Source: Campylobacterota bacterium (lineage in GTDB: Bacteria; Campylobacterota; Campylobacteria; Campylobacterales; Sulfurovaceae). Taken from it: DNA of 14,648 bases. Below the pieces are notes generated by a model. The model was not told where the DNA came from, searched no databases, and saw only the letters and a list, made by a program, of their open reading frames with translations. Shown here in pieces: positions 9,066 through 14,648 of this stretch. Every line of letters begins with the position of its first letter. Within the stretch, counting starts at the first letter, position 1. A program made the position numbers and the translations under genes. The stretch covers positions 1 to 14,648 of the forward strand of contig QMKT01000026.1 of assembly GCA_003646505.1 (NCBI GenBank), read 5' to 3'.

Positions 9066-9089
9066 AAAAAATTAAGGTATTTTACCTTA
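9066..9089 (-). terminator. Weak hairpin with T run after modC, possible partial terminator
   Basis: On the minus strand a 7-bp stem TAAGGTA / TACCTTA with an AAA loop (9073-9089) is followed by ATTTTTT (9066-9072). The modC stop codon lies inside the stem. The stem is AT-rich with only two G-C pairs, so it would be inefficient. It may reduce rather than stop transcription into the phnA-like gene. Confidence 0.35.
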
Positions 9090-9767
9090 TAAACTATAAG
9101 TAGTAGTAGTTACCTTTTGAAGTATCTTATCTTTGGCACCATCTTTAATCACTTTTCCCTGATCGAGTACAAGAATTCTGTCTGCTAAGGTATACGAAGC
9201 TTCCGTATCATGACTCACCATGATAGTGGTTGTACCGAACTCTTTATGTAGTTTTACTATCTCATTTTGAAGCTTCACTCTCATCTTAGCATCGAGTGAA
9301 GAAAGTGGCTCGTCCATAAGAAGAAGTTTTGGTTTGTTCATCATTGCGCGGCATAGACTTACTCTTTGTTTTTGACCGCCACTGAGGCTCTTAACATTAC
9401 GCGAGGCCAATTCATTTAACTCTGTAAGTGCAAGAAGCTTAAGGGCTAATGCTTTGTCATCCTTGACAAACAACAAATTTTGCTCTACGGTCATATTTTC
9501 AAACAATGCATAATCTTGAAATACAAAGCCTATCTGTCTTTCTTGGCAAGCAAGCATCTTTTTCTCACCCATCCAAAATACATTTTCAACCTCTATCTTT
9601 CCTTCGGCTTTTTCCAATCCTGCCAGAATTCTCAGCAGTGTTGTTTTCCCAGAACCACTCTCACCCATCAATGCGATGAACTCACCCTTTTGTATTTCTA
9701 ACTTTACATCAAGGTTCATCTCACCCTGACTGCCGTGCAAGACTTTATGTATATCTAGATGTATCAT
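9087..9767 (-). CDS. modC: Molybdate ABC transporter ATP-binding protein, short form without TOBE domain
   Basis: This 226-residue ABC ATPase energises oxyanion import through ModB. Visible are Walker A GESGSGKTT (35-43), Q-loop Gln84 in VFQDYALF, signature LSGGQ (128-132), Walker B LLLMDEP (148-154) and switch His186. E. coli ModC is about 350 residues and has a C-terminal molybdate-binding TOBE domain. This protein ends after the ATPase fold with Thr-rich VTTTTYSL, so that regulatory domain is missing. The start ATG shares one base with the modB stop (TAATG), implying translational coupling. Identification as ModC rests mainly on its neighbours, because the ATPase core alone would also fit other small-anion or sulfate transporters. 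Confidence 0.9.
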   Translation of the reverse strand: MIHLDIHKVLHGSQGEMNLDVKLEIQKGEFIALMGESGSGKTTLLRILAGLEKAEGKIEVENVFWMGEKKMLACQERQIGFVFQDYALFENMTVEQNLLFVKDDKALALKLLALTELNELASRNVKSLSGGQKQRVSLCRAMMNKPKLLLMDEPLSSLDAKMRVKLQNEIVKLHKEFGTTTIMVSHDTEASYTLADRILVLDQGKVIKDGAKDKILQKVTTTTYSL

Positions 9768-10441
9768 TAGAGTATACCTATCTTTTTTTGTTTGTGATTA
9801 AAAATATAGACAGCCATAAGTACCATAAAACTCATAAGTACCATAATAGCAGAGTAGATATGTGCTTGCCCGTACTCCATCACCTCAACCATCTCATAAA
9901 TGGCAACTGAGGCTACTTTAGTCTCCCCAGGTATGCTTCCTCCAACCATCAGTACCACACCAAATTCACCTACCGTATGTGCAAAAGTAATAATAAGTGC
10001 AGTGATAAGGGAAGGCTTGATGTTTGGAAGTGCCACATACCAGACCGTTTGCAGTTTAGATTTCCCTGCAAGATAGGAAGCTTCCAGCATATGTTTATTC
10101 AACGCTTCAAAACCACTCTGCAAAGGCTGTACCATAAAAGGCAGAGAGTAAAAACATGAAGCCACAACCAAACCGGTAAAGGTGAACACCAACTTCACAC
10201 CAAAAAGATCTTCAAAAAATCCTCCCACAGCCGAGTTGGGAGAGAGTACGATCAAAATATAAAAACCCAATACAGAAGGAGGAAGAACAATGGGAAGTGC
10301 TGTCAATGCTTCCAAGACTGGTTTGGATCTTGATTCTGTTTGAGACAGATACCATGACAAAGGCAGAGCGATCACAAATAAAATAAGTGTCGTCACACCT
10401 GCCAGTTTAAAAGAGAGTAAAAACGGTCCTAGGTCGATCAT
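9767..10441 (-). CDS. modB: Molybdate ABC transporter permease
   Basis: This 224-residue inner-membrane protein has about five hydrophobic helices (near 8-31, 47-67, 84-104, 143-168 and 197-214). [14 protein letters not shown] (48-61) is typical of ModB. The cytoplasmic EAA loop, which docks to the ATPase, is seen as [20 protein letters not shown] (120-139). [12 protein letters not shown] follows (157-168). Its ATG overlaps the modA stop by 4 nt (ATGA) and its stop overlaps the modC start by 1 nt. It should form the homodimeric channel that receives anion from ModA. Confidence 0.95.
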   Translation of the reverse strand: MIDLGPFLLSFKLAGVTTLILFVIALPLSWYLSQTESRSKPVLEALTALPIVLPPSVLGFYILIVLSPNSAVGGFFEDLFGVKLVFTFTGLVVASCFYSLPFMVQPLQSGFEALNKHMLEASYLAGKSKLQTVWYVALPNIKPSLITALIITFAHTVGEFGVVLMVGGSIPGETKVASVAIYEMVEVMEYGQAHIYSAIMVLMSFMVLMAVYIFNHKQKKIGIL

Positions 10442-11184
10442 AAGACTTTGTATCCAAACGATTTCAAGATCTCTTTAGCCTTTTGGCTTAACATAAAATC
10501 ATAAAAAGCCTTCACCTCAACATTTCCTTCACCCCTCTTCAAAATGGCCATCCCCTGATCAATAGGTGTATAAAGATCTTCATCTATATCAGCCCAGTGT
10601 ATCGCCTCTTTAAAATGTGCCATTTTCGGTGAATAAAGTGATGATTTGGCAATGATACCTATGTCTGCGGCGGTTGTCGCATACGTGATGGTCTGAGAAA
10701 TAGACTCACCATACACAAATTTTTCTTTCAACTTTTCATAAAGTCTTGCATTTTTCAAAGCCTCTACTGCGGCCACACCATAAGGAGCAGTTTTAGGGTT
10801 GGCTATGGCGATCTTTTTGACATTTGCTGACTTAAGGACGTACATTTCCGCACAGTAGTTACGTTCTTTGACAGAAAGAATAGCCAATGCCCCCTGTGCA
10901 TAGATCACAGGTACGGTTATTGCCATTTTCTCTTTGTAGAGTGCATCAGGATACTTCATATTGGCTGACAGCAAAAGATCATAAGGTGCACCATGTTTTA
11001 TCTGTGCAGTAAGTTTTCCCGAAGACCCAAGTATAACATTAACTTTTGTTTCAGGATGTTCCAATTTAAACTCTTTTTTTAAGGATTCTATGGCATAGCT
11101 TACATTTGCAGCTACAGCAATGCTGATCTCTCCTGCACTGACACTCGCCAGTCCAAACAGACATGCAATGATTATCTTTTTCAT
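10438..11184 (-). CDS. modA: Periplasmic molybdate-binding protein
   Basis: This 248-residue solute-binding protein carries a signal peptide (about 1-18, cleavage likely after VSAG). ModA features are [13 protein letters not shown] (23-35), [10 protein letters not shown] (53-62), [10 protein letters not shown] (65-74) and [15 protein letters not shown] (129-143). They place Ser and backbone groups around the tetrahedral oxyanion in known ModA structures. Tungstate would bind similarly, so which ion is physiological is open. There is no lipobox, so the protein is probably soluble in the periplasm. The ATG follows the porin stop by 9 nt, and the TAGGA containing that stop serves as ribosome site. 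It delivers the ligand to ModB. Confidence 0.95.
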   Translation of the reverse strand: MKKIIIACLFGLASVSAGEISIAVAANVSYAIESLKKEFKLEHPETKVNVILGSSGKLTAQIKHGAPYDLLLSANMKYPDALYKEKMAITVPVIYAQGALAILSVKERNYCAEMYVLKSANVKKIAIANPKTAPYGVAAVEALKNARLYEKLKEKFVYGESISQTITYATTAADIGIIAKSSLYSPKMAHFKEAIHWADIDEDLYTPIDQGMAILKRGEGNVEVKAFYDFMLSQKAKEILKSFGYKVL

Positions 11185-11193
11185 GCCAACGTC

Positions 11194-12729
11194 CTAAAAC
11201 AGATAATTGATCTCAATACGAACCTCATTATAAGAGGGGTCAAGCTTAGTGAAGCCATTACTCGTGATCGTATCATCATCTCCTACAACATGGGCAAATC
11301 TTGTTTTTAAATAGTAAGATGTTTCTCCAAGCCCTTTAAGAAAGTCGATCGTAAAAACATTTGAATCTGCCTGTACCCCTATCTTCTCATCATCAAAATC
11401 CTGTATGGCAAAACGTGATATGATCTTAAAGTCAGAGACATTATCAAACTTATAATCAAGTTGCATCATATAACTTTCTGTGTTGGCACACCAATTATAC
11501 TGTGACATGGCACGTGTAAATCCAGCCGTAGGAAAACCTCTCCATGGTGCCACTATGTCACCTTCATCAGATATCTGAGTATAGGCAAATCGTAATTTAA
11601 AGGCATCTTGGACCACATCCACTCTTGCAGCATAAAGAGCCGCATCTAAACTATCTGGATCACTATAACCTTGCGTAAGTGTTTTAAGGTTCGCACCCCC
11701 TATTTCGCCTGCTCCATCATCAAACTGCTGCATATATCTGAGTGCTGGTATCACTGACCATCCACCCACATCCATTCTATAATCAACTTGTATCATGGCA
11801 GAAGAGACCAACTCAGGTACTGCAGTATAGTTCATGTTTATCGTCAAGTTGTCTATACTTCTATTTTTAGCCTCTGCTACGATCAATTTATCATCAATAC
11901 CTCTGGCTTCCAATTCAGATTTTTTCAAACCAAAATGCATGGCAGCATCATCATTCTCACTATAGAGGTTATAAGGGTCATTATCCAGATCACCTGCTGC
12001 CAAGACATGATGAAAATCAGAGTGGTCCCTTAATTTTTGACTTATTAAATATGCCATATTGAATGAAGTGTCATACATTGATGAGCTGTTGATAGTAAGC
12101 CCTTCAAAGGTATTGGGTATCATTTTTGTATCATTACTTTTAGTTAAAAAACTCTCAAATACCTGTCGTCCTACTTTGATATTAATCTTTTCATGTCTAT
12201 ATTCCAAATAGGCTTGTGCCAAAGAATAGAGATTTGCAGAACCATTCCTGCCATAGTCATATCGATTGAAGACACCTTTTCCTGCTTTATATAAATAGGC
12301 TTCTGATTCATCGAGACTACCTGCAGCACTGCTAACATAAAGTCCCCCACCTACAGAAAACCCATTCAGGCACCCAGATCTATAGATCAAGCTCCCACCT
12401 ATCGCTGCGATGGCATGGTTTTCTCTTACTTTAACATCATTTACAGCAACTTCATTCTTCCATCTATGCCCAAAGCTGTTAAAACGTACACGTTTATAAA
12501 ATATCCCTTGAGTGAGCATATCTCTAATATTATCTACATTTCCAGGGTCTTCATTATACGTTTGAAACATATTACACCGAATACTATGTTTTACAGCATC
12601 TTCCATTTCAAGCATATCGTCCACTGTGTATACTGTTCTAACGGTATCTACTACTTCAACAGTATCTTCCATCGCGTATACTGTACCTAGTAACGCTATC
12701 CAGAGCCATCCTGATCTTAATACTCTCAC
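11194..12729 (-). CDS. OprD-like outer-membrane porin within the molybdate operon
   Basis: The 511 residues begin with a signal peptide (about 1-19, ending TVYA). A beta-barrel pattern ends in SYNEVRIEINYLF, with the terminal Phe of outer-membrane barrels. OprD-like signatures are IGGSLIYRSGCLNGFSVGGG, KVGRQVFESF followed by DTKMIPNTFEGLTI, and PWRGFPTAGFTRAM. OprD porins let small solutes through the outer membrane. Position between modE and modA suggests this one serves molybdate or tungstate (inference). The start is GTG at 12729, 3 nt after the modE stop, with only a weak GGGA upstream, so translation is probably coupled to modE. The next Met, residue 20, would lose the signal peptide. 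Three Cys in the mature part are unusual for a porin. A run of TV triplets follows the signal peptide. Confidence 0.82.
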   Translation of the reverse strand: MRVLRSGWLWIALLGTVYAMEDTVEVVDTVRTVYTVDDMLEMEDAVKHSIRCNMFQTYNEDPGNVDNIRDMLTQGIFYKRVRFNSFGHRWKNEVAVNDVKVRENHAIAAIGGSLIYRSGCLNGFSVGGGLYVSSAAGSLDESEAYLYKAGKGVFNRYDYGRNGSANLYSLAQAYLEYRHEKINIKVGRQVFESFLTKSNDTKMIPNTFEGLTINSSSMYDTSFNMAYLISQKLRDHSDFHHVLAAGDLDNDPYNLYSENDDAAMHFGLKKSELEARGIDDKLIVAEAKNRSIDNLTINMNYTAVPELVSSAMIQVDYRMDVGGWSVIPALRYMQQFDDGAGEIGGANLKTLTQGYSDPDSLDAALYAARVDVVQDAFKLRFAYTQISDEGDIVAPWRGFPTAGFTRAMSQYNWCANTESYMMQLDYKFDNVSDFKIISRFAIQDFDDEKIGVQADSNVFTIDFLKGLGETSYYLKTRFAHVVGDDDTITSNGFTKLDPSYNEVRIEINYLF

Positions 12730-12732
12730 TCT

Positions 12733-13512
12733 CTATTTTCCCAACATAATATTATTTGCTTTTATAGTGATCCAAACAAGATCCCCTACTTTCATTTTCA
12801 TATTTTCTAACATCTCTTTGGATATCACAGAAACGATCTTGTCATGACTTCCTATATCTATCAATACCTTGGCATTTTCAAGATCTGTATCTATCTTTTC
12901 AACGATACCTTCGAGTCTATTTTTTTCAAATTTATCATCACTCATTTCAGAGAGTAAAACTGCAGATGATTTAAAGATCACCGTCACGTACTGATCTTTT
13001 TCTATATGCAGATTTTCTACAGCTTCTTTTGTAATGACTGAAACCAGTACCTGTCCGCTTTTCAACTCTAAATGTATCTTTGCATTTACATTTTCACATT
13101 CAATAGAAACAACCTTGGCTCGCATCTGATTTCGGGCAGAGATCTGTAAAGAAAGTCTTTCTATAGTCTTAAATGTACCACTTTGGATATCAGTCAATGC
13201 GGATAATCTTTCTAAAAAATGTGTATGTTCTCTTTTAAGCATTGCATAGTTTTCAAGCAATTGTCTACCATAAGTCGTGATCGTAGTACCGCCACCATCT
13301 TTTCCACCAGTCTCTCGACACACAATGGGTTCTGGTGAGAGAGAGTTCATCGTATCTACTGCTTCCCATGCACTCTTATAACTCATGGGTACTGCCTTTG
13401 CCGCCTTTGAAATAGACCCCTGTTCTTCTATGGCATGTAAAAGTGATATACGCTTCTCAAGTAAAAAAGGTTGACCTAACATTTCTAAAGTAAGTGGCGA
13501 TGAAAGTTCCAT
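12733..13512 (-). CDS. modE: ModE-family molybdate-responsive regulator with two TOBE domains
   Basis: This 259-residue protein has an N-terminal winged helix with GSISKAAKAVPMSYKSAWEAV (split by the HTH turn, 32-52) and the wing ETGGKDGGGTTIT (67-79), both typical of ModE. The linker has SARNQ (125-129), the start of the first molybdate-binding TOBE/Mop domain (about 125-187). A second TOBE domain follows (about 198-258), with the repeated pattern VxVSVISKEMLENM. In E. coli, ModE dimers loaded with molybdate repress modABC. Here modE is the first gene of the operon. It is preceded by two dyads of ModE-operator type, so autorepression of the whole operon is likely (inference). AAGGA lies upstream of the ATG inside the proximal dyad. 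Confidence 0.94.
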   Translation of the reverse strand: MELSSPLTLEMLGQPFLLEKRISLLHAIEEQGSISKAAKAVPMSYKSAWEAVDTMNSLSPEPIVCRETGGKDGGGTTITTYGRQLLENYAMLKREHTHFLERLSALTDIQSGTFKTIERLSLQISARNQMRAKVVSIECENVNAKIHLELKSGQVLVSVITKEAVENLHIEKDQYVTVIFKSSAVLLSEMSDDKFEKNRLEGIVEKIDTDLENAKVLIDIGSHDKIVSVISKEMLENMKMKVGDLVWITIKANNIMLGK

Positions 13513-13518
13513 CCTTGT

Positions 13519-13542
13519 CCTTATATCCTAAACTATATAACG
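13519..13542 (-). promoter_or_regulatory. ModE-type operator, proximal copy
   Basis: The minus strand reads CGTTATAT, 8 bases, ATATAAGG: an inverted repeat with one mismatch from the perfect ATATAACG. From memory, the E. coli modA operator has CGTTATAT, an 8-base spacer and ACATAACG, the same geometry. This copy ends 6 bp before the modE ATG and its right half contributes AAGGA, the likely ribosome site. It covers the predicted transcription start, so a bound regulator would block initiation. Confidence 0.7.
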
Positions 13543-13546
13543 ATAT

Positions 13547-13552
13547 ATTATC
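13547..13552 (-). promoter_or_regulatory. Candidate -10 element of the modE operon
   Basis: GATAAT lies on the minus strand between the two dyads, overlapping the distal one by a single base. Transcription would start near 13540, inside the proximal dyad. No clear -35 is seen. The placement between two operators is the main support. Confidence 0.4.
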
Positions 13553-13575
13553 CTTATATACCTTAAGATATAACG
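13552..13575 (-). promoter_or_regulatory. ModE-type operator, distal copy
   Basis: This is a second CGTTATAT-N8-ATATAAGG element with identical half-sites, including the same single mismatch, but a different spacer (CTTAAGGT against AGTTTAGG). It starts 33 bp from the proximal copy, about three helical turns, so two dimers could sit on the same face of the DNA. It covers the -35 region and spacer of the candidate promoter. Confidence 0.7.
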
Positions 13576-13592
13576 GTTAAACCAATAAAAGC

Positions 13593-14108
13593 TTACTTTA
13601 TCCATTCAAAGCGTGCCAATAAGCCTGCAGTAGAGGTGTACCCTACTTCGCTAAAGCGCAATTGCCCTTGAGAATCATAGATAAATGTTGTAGGATACAT
13701 TTCTACTTTAAACTGCTTTGCCCAAGTACCATCTCTGTCATTGAAGACTTTAAAACTTAGATTCTGTTCTTGCATATATTCTTTTACTTTTGTATCACTT
13801 CCAGAATCAACGGCAATACTTAACACCTTATATTTTTTAGATACCGCTTCTATATTGGATGCTTCAAGTTTACATGTCGGACACCACAGCGCCCAGAAAT
13901 GTATGAGTATAGGCTGGTCCTTTGGAACGGTGAATATACTGCCATCCAACAGTTGTAGTTCTATCTTAGGAAGCTGTGATGAATCCAGATCAGGTTTACG
14001 TAAATAGCTCATGATATTACTTAATATAAACATAAGCACTATGACTATGAGTATCTCTTTAAGTATTGATCTCCAATTCCAATTCTTAGACTTTATACGA
14101 CTTATCAT
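13593..14108 (-). CDS. Membrane-anchored thioredoxin-like protein (ScsD/TlpA type)
   Basis: This 171-residue protein has a basic N-terminus, one membrane helix (about 17-35) and a thioredoxin fold facing the periplasm. The redox motif is WCPTC (Cys76, Cys79) in HFWALWCPTCKLE, and the cis-proline is Pro139 in MYPTTF. The pattern SIAVDSGSDTKVKEYM, then FNDRDGTWAKQF, then GYTSTAGLLARF fits the ScsD/Mtb-DsbE branch of TlpA-like proteins (protein disulfide oxidoreductases). Whether it oxidises or reduces partners is not decided by sequence; ScsD relatives are tied to metal or oxidative stress. Its ATG overlaps the stop of the upstream kinase-like gene by 4 nt. It ends 80 bp before modE, from which the candidate promoter separates it. 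Confidence 0.88.
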   Translation of the reverse strand: MISRIKSKNWNWRSILKEILIVIVLMFILSNIMSYLRKPDLDSSQLPKIELQLLDGSIFTVPKDQPILIHFWALWCPTCKLEASNIEAVSKKYKVLSIAVDSGSDTKVKEYMQEQNLSFKVFNDRDGTWAKQFKVEMYPTTFIYDSQGQLRFSEVGYTSTAGLLARFEWIK

Positions 14109-14648
14109 ACTTTCAACCTTTTAAGTACTTGTTCCAATTGATCTATATAACTGTCCCCATAAAGTGTCACATGCACCAAAAGTGGGTAAATCTGATAAAG
14201 CGGTACTTTAACCTCATGAAAATCATCACTTAAAGAGTGTACCTCTTCATACGCTCTAAAAAATGTCTCTCCAAAGGTATCAAACAACATAATAAAAGCC
14301 AACTCAATCTCTTTATCTCCAAAGTAGAGAGCTGGATCAATGACGGTAGCGCCATTCATATTAAACAATATATTGCCACTCCACATATCTCCATGAAGCA
14401 AGGACGGTTTGTTTACAGGAAGTAATTCTGGCAACAGATCATAAAATCGGCGATACCTATCGATAAGGTCATTCGAAACCAAATGATTTTTGATGGCCAA
14501 TTTCAATTGAAACTCCAGTCGATACTGGATAAAAAAATCAATCCAATTATTAGTCTCATCATTAGGCTGATGAAGTTTCCCAATGTAATTGTCATGATCC
14601 AATCCAAAGTTTTCAGCAGTATTACCTCGATGCATTTCTGCCAGAGCA
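14105..14648 (-). CDS. Fructosamine-kinase-family phosphotransferase (5' end outside window)
   Basis: The visible 181 codons are the C-terminal part. In-frame residues Ala-Leu-Ala-Glu precede Met at 14635. ALAEMHRGNTAENFG matches the conserved internal LAxLHR segment of the family, so this Met is not the start and the gene continues beyond the edge. Other family features are an LHQPN segment followed by NWIDFFIQYRLEFQL, the catalytic loop LLHGDMWSGNILF and VIDPALYFGDKEIELAF, where HGD and IDP carry the active-site Asp and metal ligand. Fructosamine 3-kinases phosphorylate sugar adducts on protein amines so that they fall off. Bacterial members act on ribulosamines or unknown substrates. The ATP-binding N-lobe lies outside the window. 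Its stop overlaps the thioredoxin-like gene by 4 nt. Confidence 0.88.
   Translation of the reverse strand, partial: ALAEMHRGNTAENFGLDHDNYIGKLHQPNDETNNWIDFFIQYRLEFQLKLAIKNHLVSNDLIDRYRRFYDLLPELLPVNKPSLLHGDMWSGNILFNMNGATVIDPALYFGDKEIELAFIMLFDTFGETFFRAYEEVHSLSDDFHEVKVPLYQIYPLLVHVTLYGDSYIDQLEQVLKRLKV

Noticed and set aside
9101..9112. Trinucleotide run AGTAGTAGTAGT, considered as a phase-variable tract
   Set aside because: It encodes the four Thr at the ModC end in frame. Length changes by whole units would not shift the frame, and the run is short.
11788..12690. Plus-strand frames opposite the porin (11788-12033, 12415-12690)
   Set aside because: They are antisense to a gene with signal peptide and OprD signatures, and are composed of low-information Ile/Tyr-rich sequence.
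1..14648. CRISPR arrays, tRNA or rRNA genes, insertion sequences, attachment sites
   Set aside because: No regularly spaced repeats, cloverleaf-like conserved arms, transposase frames or terminal inverted repeats were seen on reading both strands.

Overview
The window is AT-rich and densely packed. It fits a Gram-negative bacterium of the Campylobacterota, perhaps close to Sulfurovum or Sulfurimonas. This placement is an inference from AAGGA-type ribosome sites, an OprD-like porin whose last residue is Phe, and overall protein character; no marker gene is present. All genes but one lie on the minus strand, and no gene-free gap exceeds about 150 bases. Both edges cut a gene.

Left edge (1-4687, minus): one uninterrupted reading frame of at least 1562 codons. 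It begins with a membrane anchor and a TamB-type (AsmA/DUF490) body. It continues without a stop into three POTRA domains and an Omp85/BamA-type beta-barrel. The two halves of the translocation and assembly module, TamB and TamA, are therefore one polypeptide here. Divergent from it (4840-5379, plus) is a thiol-dependent glutathione-peroxidase-family protein with a signal peptide and a second, internal, well-placed ribosome site that could give a cytoplasmic form.

Middle (5388-8480, minus): an RND efflux pump inner-membrane subunit, with no adaptor or outer-membrane channel gene beside it. Next comes a PhnA/YjdM zinc-ribbon protein (8549-9052).

Right half (9087-13512, minus): a molybdate uptake operon in the order modE, OprD-like porin, modA, modB, modC. 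Gene junctions are very tight: 3 nt, 9 nt, a 4-nt overlap and a 1-nt overlap. Upstream of modE lie two tandem copies of an imperfect dyad, CGTTATAT-N8-ATATAAGG, spaced 33 bp apart. They resemble known ModE operators and flank a candidate -10 element. The layout suggests a unit in which the porin passes oxyanion across the outer membrane, ModA binds it in the periplasm, ModBC imports it, and ModE with two molybdate-binding TOBE domains shuts the operon off. Upstream of that, a membrane-anchored ScsD/TlpA-like thioredoxin (13593-14108) overlaps by 4 nt the end of a fructosamine-kinase-family gene that runs off the right edge.

The observations most worth following are the TamB-TamA fusion, the tandem ModE-type operators, and the porin inside the molybdate operon.
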